A stretch of 37,164 nucleotides of DNA, from assembly GCF_900113605.1 (NCBI RefSeq), contig NZ_FOPY01000021.1:1-37164 (forward strand). The letters run 5' to 3'. The DNA comes from Modicisalibacter xianhensis. GTDB lineage: Bacteria > Pseudomonadota > Gammaproteobacteria > Pseudomonadales > Halomonadaceae. The notes under the pieces were generated by a model. It did not search any database and was not told the origin of the DNA. It was given only the letters and a program-made list of their open reading frames with translations. Positions within the stretch are counted from its first letter, which is position 1; each line of letters starts with the position of its first letter. Of this stretch, positions 15,473 to 22,684 are shown in pieces. The position numbers and the translations under genes are program-made.

Positions 15473-15712
15473 TCAGCGCAGGGGGTCGAGTAACCCCTTC
15501 AGCCCGTTGTGATCGATTTCGTGCATTAGCGCTAACAAGTGGCCGAGTTCACCCTCGGGAAAGCCCTCGCGTGCAAACCAGTTGAGATAAGGGCCGGGCA
15601 AGTCGGCCAACAAGCGGCCCTGATACTTGCCGAATGGCATTCTCCACTGCATCAACTTATTGAGATCGCTGGAATTCAAGGGTAACTCCCGATATTTAAC
15701 GTAGGGAATCAT
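15473..15712 (-). CDS. DUF3820 family protein
   Basis: A 79-residue protein of the DUF3820 family, sometimes described as a putative quorum-sensing-regulated virulence factor in pseudomonads. The family core is plain: MPFGKYQGRLLADLPGPYLNW, FAREGFPEGELGHLL, and the C-terminal HNGLKGLLDPLR. The start gives an N-terminal extension of 24 residues before MPFGKY, common in the family. The ribosome binding site is weak. It probably belongs to one minus-strand unit with 15116-15367, with a gap of 105 bases. The biochemical role is not known. Confidence 0.88.
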   Translation of the reverse strand: MIPYVKYRELPLNSSDLNKLMQWRMPFGKYQGRLLADLPGPYLNWFAREGFPEGELGHLLALMHEIDHNGLKGLLDPLR

Positions 15713-15969
15713 AACCTGGCTGCCATCCAGCCCACCAGGCTGAACAGAACAGTCTTATATCGAAACAGCCTTCTTGTGGCACTGTCGATAAGCAGGGTAG
15801 AGATAGCAGAGAAAAAGAAATGTCGATGGCGGTGCCATAGAGAGACATTGATGGCTAGAATGGCTAATGCCAAGTTGAGACTATTGTTTGGAAGCTTAAC
15901 CTGAAGGCGGGGCGATCATAAGCGTAGCTACGTAAGCGCGAATGAAATTGGTCAATAATGACTTTCTTG

Positions 15970-15999
15970 TTGGCTGCCTTATTGGATCTCTGTTATATT
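15970..15999 (+). promoter_or_regulatory. Candidate mvaT promoter in an AT-rich gap
   Basis: TTGGCT (15970-15975) and TATATT (15994-15999) are 18 bases apart, 41 bases before the mvaT start. The whole gap 15713-16039 is AT-rich and holds no gene. AT-rich leader DNA could let MvaT repress its own gene. Confidence 0.45.
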
Positions 16000-16039
16000 T
16001 CACGCAACTGATATGAAACTGCATCAGAAGGGTAAGTAA

Positions 16040-16420
16040 ATGTCATCGACACTGCAGAAGTATGTTGAAAAAGAGCGCCTGTTGAAGCAGCTGAGCGAAG
16101 AGCTCAAGCAGCTTGAGGGCGACCAGAACTTTCAGCGGGAGCTGGAGTTCAAGAACAAGCTCGAAGCGCTGATGAACGAGTTCGACAAGAGCGCCGCTGA
16201 CGTTATCGAACTGCTGCAGCCCGGCAAGCCGGCGGAAGCCAAAGTGTCCCAGCCTTCCAGTGGCGGTGGGCGCCGCAAGCGTAGATTGAAAATCTACAAG
16301 AATCCGAACACGGGAGAAGTGGTGGAAACCCGTGGCGGCAACCAGAAGACACTCAAGGCTTGGAAAGAAGAGCACGGCGACGAAACCGTCGAGTCCTGGC
16401 TGGTTCGCATCGAAGAATAA
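16040..16420 (+). CDS. mvaT: MvaT-type H-NS family nucleoid protein
   Basis: Xenogeneic silencer that binds AT-rich DNA. The 126-residue protein has the family layout: an N-terminal coiled-coil for oligomers (residues 1-60, LQKYVEKERLLKQLSEELKQ and on), a flexible linker with SSGGGRRKRR near 74-83, and a C-terminal DNA-binding domain (LKIYKNPNTGEVVETRGGNQ, KTLKAWKEEHG, ESWL). The R-G-G-N loop is the minor-groove contact in MvaT relatives. AGGG precedes the ATG and a terminator follows. It is a single-gene unit. Confidence 0.93.
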   Translation: MSSTLQKYVEKERLLKQLSEELKQLEGDQNFQRELEFKNKLEALMNEFDKSAADVIELLQPGKPAEAKVSQPSSGGGRRKRRLKIYKNPNTGEVVETRGGNQKTLKAWKEEHGDETVESWLVRIEE

Positions 16421-16443
16421 GCTAGGCGTCACAGAGCAAAAGT

Positions 16444-16477
16444 AGCGGCCGGTCCTGAGAGGGGCGGTCGCTTTTTT
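16444..16477 (+). terminator. Intrinsic terminator of mvaT
   Basis: AGCGGCCG (16444-16451) pairs with CGGTCGCT (16465-16472) with one G-U pair, with a small inner stem CCT/AGG, followed by TTTTTT. Confidence 0.85.
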
Positions 16478-16641
16478 ATATCCCAGGTTAATAAAGTGAC
16501 TTATTGAGAAAGCTCAAGGCTACGACGCAACGCGCATGCTAACGGACGGTGCTTGCCGAAACGGAAAAGTTGCTCTTAGTTATACGTGGCGCGCAATGGG
16601 CGCTCTGGCGTTTCGTTCTGGGCGGCCGTGGACGAAGCTAA

Positions 16642-16998
16642 TTATAATTTGTCTATAGAGTAGACATAACCGATGATCGGGTAGCCGGCTTTCTTGGCAG
16701 CTTTTTCTGCATCCAGGCGTGCCTCGAGCTTTGAAAGCTTGTCAGACTTGTATTCGAACATCTCGTCGAGCGCGATTTGTTTTCTACGCACCGCCAAGCG
16801 AACAATGTGGCCGGTCTTGAAACTGTCCGACGGCGTCACAGACTGGGCGCGTGACGGTTTGGGCCGCTCCAGTTTCTTTGCCTTGATGTTTTTCTTGCCG
16901 AATTGTTCTCTGGCCTGCTCTACCGCTTGATTTTGTCGAACGATGAAATCGTCACGCGATGAAGTGAGGGCCTCTTCGAAGTCCTTGAAATTCTCGCT
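16642..16998 (-). CDS. Unknown basic, helical protein, 118 aa
   Basis: I do not recognise the family. The ATG at 16998 is chosen over one at 17028 because AGGAG lies a few bases upstream. The protein is rich in Lys, Glu and Ala. Residues 1-45 (SENFKDFEEALTSSRDDFIV, then a Gln/Glu-rich helix) and about 75-105 (LSKLEARLDAEKAAKKAG) are probably helical, around a basic KAKKLERPKPSRAQ linker. The C-terminus ends in YPIIGYVYSIDKL. No signal peptide is seen. It is cytoplasmic, possibly nucleic-acid binding; that last point is only a guess from composition. Confidence 0.7.
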   Translation of the reverse strand, partial: SENFKDFEEALTSSRDDFIVRQNQAVEQAREQFGKKNIKAKKLERPKPSRAQSVTPSDSFKTGHIVRLAVRRKQIALDEMFEYKSDKLSKLEARLDAEKAAKKAGYPIIGYVYSIDKL

Positions 16999-17196
16999 CA
17001 TGGGGTCTCCTGCAATGGCTCGGGGCAAGCCATTCTATCAGCTATTCTGACAACGTGAACGCCATCCGGTTCGGACTTGTCCTGGTCGCGCTGTTAGTTA
17101 ATGCCATGTCATATATTAGCAATGCATGGCTGTTAGGCTTAACGAACTTGCCCGGCCGACCTTCGCATTCGCACAAGTAGGGTGAGTGGACGCTTG

Positions 17197-17219
17197 AGCC
17201 GGCCTTTTTGGCCGGCTTT
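17197..17219 (+). terminator. Orphan intrinsic terminator
   Basis: AGCCGGCC (17197-17204), loop TTTTT, GGCCGGCT (17210-17217), then TTG. The gap 16999-17317 has no recognisable gene. A TATATT element at about 17111 could start a short RNA ending here, but the -35 box is not convincing. Confidence 0.65.
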
Positions 17220-17317
17220 GTTCATTGGCTGCCCCTGCTGACTATTGACAGCGACTTCCTTTCCCTCTGTTCTGGAATGATTCGAACCATATCACCAATG
17301 TCGGTAAAGGCACGATC

Positions 17318-17755
17318 ATGTCAGACGATCACTCGCATAATTCCGGCTATATGGCCCATGACTCGTCAGGCCTGCGAGGGCGGGAGGCCCTTCATGCGCC
17401 ACGCAGTGGCATGCGCCGTAGATGGTTGCCAATCCTGCTCTTGAGTCTTGCTATGCTGTGCGCTACGGGCGCGCTGCCTCGGTGGGGACAGGCCGAGCCT
17501 GGGTATTCGTCCCTGGGCAAGGATGAAGAGGCCGCGTCGCGCCCCGGCGTTCGCCGCTACGGTCCGCAGTACGACGACCGACGCTACGGACCGGAGGCTG
17601 ATACCCGGCGCTACGGGCCTCGCACCGACACGCCGTCATGGAGGCGCGAAGAGCGCCAGAGGAATGAGCGCGAGCCGGGGACACAGCGCGTACTTCCATT
17701 GCCGCCGTCTCCCTCGGATAAGCGCTCCGACACCGGAATCGGTGCGGAGCGCTAG
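17318..17755 (+). CDS. Unknown exported protein with RRYGP repeats
   Basis: No family is recognised in this 145-residue protein. A basic cytoplasmic N-terminus precedes one hydrophobic segment near residues 36-53 (WLPILLLSLAMLCATGAL), either a signal peptide or a single anchor. The rest is low-complexity, rich in Arg, Pro, Asp and Tyr, with three copies of RRYGP within 27 residues (78-104). That part is probably disordered in the periplasm. The start is uncertain: M32 at 17411 would give a more usual signal peptide but has no binding site. A hairpin overlaps the stop codon. Confidence 0.55.
   Translation: MSDDHSHNSGYMAHDSSGLRGREALHAPRSGMRRRWLPILLLSLAMLCATGALPRWGQAEPGYSSLGKDEEAASRPGVRRYGPQYDDRRYGPEADTRRYGPRTDTPSWRREERQRNEREPGTQRVLPLPPSPSDKRSDTGIGAER
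17721..17753. repeat. Strong hairpin over the stop codon of 17318-17755
   Basis: AGCGCTCCG pairs with CGGAGCGCT and the inner CACCG with CGGTG around a GAAT loop; one A is bulged. That gives fourteen base pairs. No T run follows. It lies between converging genes and may protect or end transcripts. Confidence 0.6.
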
Positions 17756-17800
17756 CGCCTGACATCGGGCGCGTTTGGTGCGGCCTGTCGCGTCAGAAGG

Positions 17801-19246
17801 CTAGGCCGGCAAGGATGAGGCTGTGCTTGGCACCGGCCGATGCGGCTCGGCGTTCCCCAGGGACAGGCAACGATCGCAACTGTGACGGATCAGGGCCTCA
17901 TCGTGGCTGACCAGCATGACGGCACACTCCCGCTCACGGGCGAGTTCGATGAGCAACGCCATCGTCTCCTGCTGTGTGATCGGGTCGAGTCGCGAGGTAG
18001 GCTCGTCGGCAAACAGCATGACGGGGTCGAGCAGCAGGGCACGCAGCAGGGCAAAGCGTTGCAATTCGCCCCCCGAGACGTCGCTCGGATAGCGGTCTAG
18101 CAAAACGTTCGCGAGTCCCAGACGGTCCATCAGTGGAGGAATGCGCGTTGCGTCCAGGCGGTGCTGGCGTATCAAGTCCTTGAGTAATGTATCTAGTGTC
18201 CAGTGTGGCGCGAACGCGGCGGGGGGATCCTGATAGAGCTTCTGGAAACGCCGTGCGGCAACGCCCGGTGCACGCCTGACCTGGCCCCGGTCCGGCCTGC
18301 TGAGGCCCAGCAGCAAATCACCCAGGGTGCTCTTGCCGCAGCCGGAAGGGCCGCTGATACCGACGATTTCACCAGGCGCGATGGACAGGGAGATCTCACT
18401 GAACAGGGTACGCCCGCCGCGTGCCTTGGAGAGCTGTGTGGCTTCGATTACCGGCGGTGCGTCGGGGCGCGAATATTGTCGACGCGGTGCCCAGCGTGAC
18501 GGTTCTGCAGCCACCAGGCGGCGTCCGTACTCGCTGATCGGCTGCTGCAGTACCTGATCGGCAGGGCCTGCCTCGATGCAGTCGCCGTTGCGCAGGATCA
18601 TGATGCGGCCGCCCAGCTGACGGGCGACCTCGACATCGTGGGTAATGGTCAGCAGGGTGCCGCCCTCGGCCAAGGTCTGCTTGAGCATCGCCACCACATC
18701 ATCGCGGCGTGCGCTATCCAGCCCCTTGGTGGGTTCATCGGCGATGACCATCTTGCCTCCTGCGGCGCGTGCTGCGGCGAAAGCGACTCGCTGGGCCATG
18801 CCGCCCGAGAGCTCCCCCGGGAGACGGGCACCTGCCGTGTCCAGGCCGAGCGATACCAGGTCTTGTCGCGCATAACGGACGGCACGTTCGGTGTCGTGTC
18901 CGGCTGCATGGCGATAGGTCTCCTGTATCTGTCGCTCGGCGGTCATCAGCGGATCGAGAGCGTGCCACGGCTCCTGAGGCAACAATATCAGGCGCCGCCC
19001 CCAAATGGCGCGACGCCGGGGCAGCGTCAATGCCATCAAGTCTTCTCCATCGAGTGTTATCTGGCCCTGCGCAGTGAGCCCCGCTGGCAGCGTGCCCATG
19101 ATGGCCTGCGCCAGCAGGCTCTTCCCAGCCCCGGTCTCGCCCAGCAGAGTCAGGCACTGGCCGGCCTGCAATGAAAAGCTGAATGGGGCGACCAGCACTT
19201 GGTCATTGGCGCTGACGCTCAGTCGATCGACGTGCAAGGAAGTCAT
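17801..19246 (-). CDS. Nickel/peptide-type ABC transporter ATPase, two fused ATP-binding domains
   Basis: Energises the importer encoded upstream. The 481 residues hold two complete nucleotide-binding domains in tandem, whereas Opp/Dpp/Nik systems often use two separate subunits. Domain 1: Walker A GETGAGKS near residue 36, signature LSGGMAQR near 145, Walker B MVIADEP. Domain 2: Walker A GPSGCGKS near 294, signature VSGGELQR, Walker B VMLFADEPTSRLDP, and His switch SHDE. Domain 1 has THDVE. The start overlaps the permease stop by four bases. It is the last gene of the operon that starts behind two Zur boxes. Confidence 0.92.
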   Translation of the reverse strand: MTSLHVDRLSVSANDQVLVAPFSFSLQAGQCLTLLGETGAGKSLLAQAIMGTLPAGLTAQGQITLDGEDLMALTLPRRRAIWGRRLILLPQEPWHALDPLMTAERQIQETYRHAAGHDTERAVRYARQDLVSLGLDTAGARLPGELSGGMAQRVAFAAARAAGGKMVIADEPTKGLDSARRDDVVAMLKQTLAEGGTLLTITHDVEVARQLGGRIMILRNGDCIEAGPADQVLQQPISEYGRRLVAAEPSRWAPRRQYSRPDAPPVIEATQLSKARGGRTLFSEISLSIAPGEIVGISGPSGCGKSTLGDLLLGLSRPDRGQVRRAPGVAARRFQKLYQDPPAAFAPHWTLDTLLKDLIRQHRLDATRIPPLMDRLGLANVLLDRYPSDVSGGELQRFALLRALLLDPVMLFADEPTSRLDPITQQETMALLIELARERECAVMLVSHDEALIRHSCDRCLSLGNAEPHRPVPSTASSLPA

Positions 19247-20061
19247 CGGGGGTCCCTCCCGGCCAGCAGTTGAAAGCTCAGGACGAGCAGAAACACGGCA
19301 GCGATGGGTTGAAGCAGCACCCAGGGAGCCTCCTGATAGTAGGGCAGCAGCTCGGTCATCATCAGCCCCAGCTCAGCCGTTGGTGGACGCAGGCCGATGC
19401 TGACGAAGCCCAGGGCGGCCACGGCAAGGACGGCATTGGCTGCTCCGAAAGCCGCCAGGGTGAGTACGCTGGGGGCAAGTTCCGGCCATAGGTGGCGCCG
19501 GAAAAGATACACCTTGCCGAAGCCCAGCAGCCGCGATGCCTGTAGCTGAGGCGAGGTGACCAGCGAGCGGGTTGCGGCGCGAACCACGCGGAAGTACTCG
19601 ACCCATAGCACCAGAGCGATACCCACGTAGAGCGACCAGAACTGCCCCGGGGCCATGGCCGCGAGCATGAAAACCAGCAGCAGTCCAGGCATGGCTAGGA
19701 CACAGTCGGCGACCAGGCCCAGGCCTCGATCCAGCCAGTCACCGCGCCACCCGGCGGCTACGCCCAGCAAAACACCAGGGATGGCAGCGCTGAGTACGCT
19801 CAGCAGGGCCAAGCCGATGGACAGGCGAATCGCCGAGGCCAGGCGGGCCAGTTGGCTACGCCCCAGGTGATCGGTCCCCAGTGGTTCGGACAGGCTGGGC
19901 GTAGCCAGGGTGTGCAACAGGTTCTGGCGGGCCGGGTCGGCGGGAAACAGCCATGGCGTGAGCCAGGCGAACAGCAACAGCAGAACCAGCAGGACGAGTC
20001 CCATATACCGGGCATTGGGACGTCGCGCCAACCAGCGCGGCGTGAGCGTAAATGTCGTCAT
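19243..20061 (-). CDS. ABC permease, DppC/NikC type
   Basis: Second membrane subunit of the importer, 272 residues. The start is the ATG at 20061 (MTTFTLTPRWLAR). The open frame runs much further upstream, but that part is out of phase with the neighbouring permease and is a shadow. Seen are the first helix near 22-40 (LVLLVLLLLFAWLTPWLF), GTDHLGRSQLARLASAIRLS typical of DppC, and the EAA-like loop SRLLGFGKVYLFRRHLWPEL. The stop overlaps the ATPase start and the start overlaps the previous gene's stop, so the four genes are tightly coupled. Confidence 0.92.
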   Translation of the reverse strand: MTTFTLTPRWLARRPNARYMGLVLLVLLLLFAWLTPWLFPADPARQNLLHTLATPSLSEPLGTDHLGRSQLARLASAIRLSIGLALLSVLSAAIPGVLLGVAAGWRGDWLDRGLGLVADCVLAMPGLLLVFMLAAMAPGQFWSLYVGIALVLWVEYFRVVRAATRSLVTSPQLQASRLLGFGKVYLFRRHLWPELAPSVLTLAAFGAANAVLAVAALGFVSIGLRPPTAELGLMMTELLPYYQEAPWVLLQPIAAVFLLVLSFQLLAGRDPR

Positions 20062-21005
20062 GCTGGGCGCCTCCTCGGATCGATGGCGAGACAGGCCAGG
20101 TCGACCAGCGTATTGAGCGCCACGAACAGCAGTCCCATGGCCAGGGCCGTGCCCTGCACCATGGGCACATCGCGGGCTACCAGAGCGTGAACCAGGGCAT
20201 GGCCGATACCCGGCCAGGCAAATAGCGACTCGACCACCACCACACCCTCGATCAGATAGATAAGCTGTACGCCCAGGTAGGCCACGACAGGCACGCCCAC
20301 ATTGCGCAGGCCGTGTCGCCAGAAGGTGCGTTGCGGCGACAGGCCCTTGGTCATGGCGAAGGCGTAGAAGGGGGCGCTGGCCACACGGGCCATGGCGTTT
20401 CGGGAAACGCGAGCCGACACCGCAGCCAGGCCCAGGGCCAGCGACAGGGCAGGCAGCCACAGGTGCGCGGCTGTGCCGTGCCCGGCGGCAGGCAGCCAGC
20501 CCAAGGTGACCGAGAACAGCATGATCAGCAGCAGGCCGATCACGAACGGTGGCAGCGAGCGAAGGCCCGTGGCCGCCACAAGGCTGGCCTTGTCCAAGGC
20601 CTTGCCCCGGCGCAACCCAGCCAGCATGCCCAGTGGCGGCCCGATCAGCAGCGCGAGCACGACAGCCGTGAGCGCCAGATCCAGCGAGTGGCCGAGCTGA
20701 TGGCCAAGTTCCTGCCATACGGGCTCGCCACTGACCAGGGAGTGGCCCAGCTTGCCTTGCAGTAGATCGCCCAGCCAGTGGGCGTAGGCGCTCAATGGGT
20801 GGCTGTCGAGATTCAGTTCCGAGGCAACCGCCTGTGCCGCGTCGCGGTCTACGTTCTCGTAACCGTAGCGCCCGGCGGCGATGCGGTAGGCCATGTCTCC
20901 CGGCAGGGCGCGGGTCAACAGGAACGTCAGGGTGCCGACGGCCCAGGCCACCAGCCCAGCCTGCAGCAGGCGGCTCACCAGAAGCCTGACGATGGCTTGG
21001 CTCAT
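20058..21005 (-). CDS. ABC permease, DppB/NikB type
   Basis: First membrane subunit of the importer. The ATG at 21005 overlaps the stop of the binding-protein gene (ATGA) and gives 315 residues; a TTG at 21017 would add four. DppB features include the N-terminal helix with RLLQAGLVAWAVGTLTFLLTRALPGD, and the EAA loop with FAMTKGLSPQRTFWRHGLRN. The ending is EGVVVVESLFAWPGIGHALVHA, highly conserved in this family. Confidence 0.93.
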   Translation of the reverse strand: MSQAIVRLLVSRLLQAGLVAWAVGTLTFLLTRALPGDMAYRIAAGRYGYENVDRDAAQAVASELNLDSHPLSAYAHWLGDLLQGKLGHSLVSGEPVWQELGHQLGHSLDLALTAVVLALLIGPPLGMLAGLRRGKALDKASLVAATGLRSLPPFVIGLLLIMLFSVTLGWLPAAGHGTAAHLWLPALSLALGLAAVSARVSRNAMARVASAPFYAFAMTKGLSPQRTFWRHGLRNVGVPVVAYLGVQLIYLIEGVVVVESLFAWPGIGHALVHALVARDVPMVQGTALAMGLLFVALNTLVDLACLAIDPRRRPA

Positions 21006-22534
21006 GTGTCGCTCCAACGAAGGTCACTGAGGCGGTAGCTGCGTTCCAGCGGATCGATGCTGAACCCTTCCACCTGCTGGGTCACGGCGGCCGTCTGGAC
21101 ATACCAGGCGACGGGAATGACGGGCATCGCCTGGCTGAGCAGGGTAGCCGCTTCGGCAATGTGCGTCTGGCGTTGCTCGGGGGGCAGCGACGTCTGGCTC
21201 AGCGTTTCCAGCAGTTCGGTCAGCTGCGGATCGGACCAGTTCATGGCACCCCAGTCACCCCCCTGCGGGCCGAAGTCTTCTCGCAGGGTGGCCAGCGGGT
21301 CCGGAACCAGTCCGAAATTGCGGGCCATGAGTCCCAGGTCGAGAGAGCCGTCGTGATGACCGGCGGGTATCTCGCTGGCATTGCCGACATTGACGCTGAC
21401 ATCGATACCCAGCTGGCGCCACTGGTCCTGCAGGACCGTGGCAACGATCGGCAGCTCGGGGCGGTCGGCAAAGGTGGTCAGCGTCAGCGCAAAGGGTTGG
21501 CCGTCACGTTCCAGCATGCCTTGTGCGTTGCGTTGCCAGCCGAGCGCAGCCAGTGTCTCCCGTGCCGCTTCGAGATCATGGCGTTGCTCGGCCAGGCCGG
21601 GTTGGTGCCATGCCGTCAGGGCGGGCGGGAAGAGCTGATTGGCGGCGGCATCGGGAGTACGCAAGATGCCGGTGGCGATGCCTCGCCGGTCGATGGCCTG
21701 GCTAAGTGCTTGGCGGGCCTCGCGCTCGGCCAGTGCGGGGTGCGCCGCATTGACCTTGATGGCCACGGTGCGCGGGATGGGTTCGGCGAATAAGACAACG
21801 TTCGCAGTCCGCTCCAGGCGCAGACGGCTGGCCGGATCCAGGGTATAGACGATATCGGCATCACCGCTCTGGGCCATCAGGGCGCGTGTTTCGCCACGCG
21901 GGGCGGCAAGATAGCTGGCGTGCTCGATGGCGGCCGGCTCACCCCAGTAAGCGTCGAAGCGTGTCACGGCCAGGCGTTGTGGTGTCTGCAGAGACGTGAC
22001 AGCGTACGGGCCGGTGCCGATGACTTGAAGGGCCTGGCCGTCGGCGCCGAAGGAGGCCGGGGCCAGGATCTGCGTCGAACTATGGGCGAGCAGCGCCGGC
22101 AGCAGGGCGTAGGGCGAATCGAGGACGATCACGACATCGTTACCCCGTCCCTCGATGGCAGCAATGGGCACCTGGTCGAGCATGCCCGGTCGCGAGGCGG
22201 CGCGTTGCAGGGCATCGGCGGCGAGGGCGGCGGTCAGTTCGGTACCGTCGTGAAATTGCACGCCCTGACGTATCGCAAAGCGCCAGGTCAACTGGTCCTC
22301 ACTGACCTGCCAGTCCGTCGCAAGACCGGGAGATAGCCGGCCTTTGCGGTCGGTATCGGTCAGTGTCTCTGCCACCTGCATGCGCAGGAAGACATGCCCG
22401 GCCCGAGAGGGGTTGGGACTGTTGATCTCCCAAGGGGCGACGATATCCAGGCTATCGTCATGGGCCAGGGCGGGAGCCGTCAGGCCAAGGCAGGCCATGA
22501 CCGTCACTTGACGTAACCAGCGCGAATGAAACAT
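21002..22534 (-). CDS. Nickel/peptide-family ABC substrate-binding protein
   Basis: Periplasmic receptor (SBP family 5) that picks up a peptide, nickel complex or metallophore. The start at 22534 gives 510 residues and a clean signal peptide (MFHSRWLRQVTVMACLGLTA, cut after ALA). An ATG at 22564 would add ten residues and has no binding site. Family marks are LSPGLATDWQVSEDQLTWRF, GVQFHDGTELTAALAADALQ and VIGTGPYAV. Two Zur-like boxes lie just upstream, so zinc shortage probably induces the operon and the ligand may be a zinc complex, as in Cnt systems. No metallophore synthase is visible nearby. The ligand is an inference. Confidence 0.9.
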   Translation of the reverse strand: MFHSRWLRQVTVMACLGLTAPALAHDDSLDIVAPWEINSPNPSRAGHVFLRMQVAETLTDTDRKGRLSPGLATDWQVSEDQLTWRFAIRQGVQFHDGTELTAALAADALQRAASRPGMLDQVPIAAIEGRGNDVVIVLDSPYALLPALLAHSSTQILAPASFGADGQALQVIGTGPYAVTSLQTPQRLAVTRFDAYWGEPAAIEHASYLAAPRGETRALMAQSGDADIVYTLDPASRLRLERTANVVLFAEPIPRTVAIKVNAAHPALAEREARQALSQAIDRRGIATGILRTPDAAANQLFPPALTAWHQPGLAEQRHDLEAARETLAALGWQRNAQGMLERDGQPFALTLTTFADRPELPIVATVLQDQWRQLGIDVSVNVGNASEIPAGHHDGSLDLGLMARNFGLVPDPLATLREDFGPQGGDWGAMNWSDPQLTELLETLSQTSLPPEQRQTHIAEAATLLSQAMPVIPVAWYVQTAAVTQQVEGFSIDPLERSYRLSDLRWSDT

Positions 22535-22544
22535 AGCTTGTCTC

Positions 22545-22557
22545 GTTATGTGATAAC
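22545..22557. promoter_or_regulatory. Zur-box-like site 1 (GTTAT-GTG-ATAAC)
   Basis: A GTTAT-N3-ATAAC inverted repeat, flanked by C and G to give CGTTAT/ATAACG. It matches the gammaproteobacterial Zur core GTTATANTATAAC outside the central three bases. It ends 11 bases before the preferred start of the binding-protein gene, where a bound repressor would block the leader. Confidence 0.7.
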
Positions 22558-22568
22558 GTTGCATGGAA

Positions 22569-22597
22569 CGGACACATCATGAGCAATGAAGTGTCCG
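22569..22597 (-). promoter_or_regulatory. Leader hairpin between the two Zur-like boxes
   Basis: CGGACAC/GTGTCCG with an inner TCAT/ATGA and loop GAGCA (one A-A mismatch between). It would form a 5' leader hairpin in the transporter mRNA if transcription starts near the upstream box. Confidence 0.5.
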
Positions 22598-22611
22598 GAA
22601 AAATCGCGGAC

Positions 22612-22624
22612 GTTATAACATAAC
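22612..22624. promoter_or_regulatory. Zur-box-like site 2 (GTTAT-AAC-ATAAC)
   Basis: A second GTTAT-N3-ATAAC repeat with the same 5-3-5 spacing, 67 bases from site 1, in AT-rich DNA that probably holds the promoter of the minus-strand operon. Two copies in the one gap between the NicO gene and the binding-protein gene make chance unlikely. Confidence 0.72.
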
Positions 22625-22684
22625 AATAAAGCTCAGTGTAGCGCGCCGGTCCGCCCATGCTCCCTTCACCAGGCCTGCTGAGTC

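Noticed and set aside
20062-21027. Upstream extension of the DppC-type permease frame
   Set aside because: The open frame runs on, but this part is in another phase of the well-supported DppB gene and is Arg/Gly-rich. The true start is the ATG at 20061.
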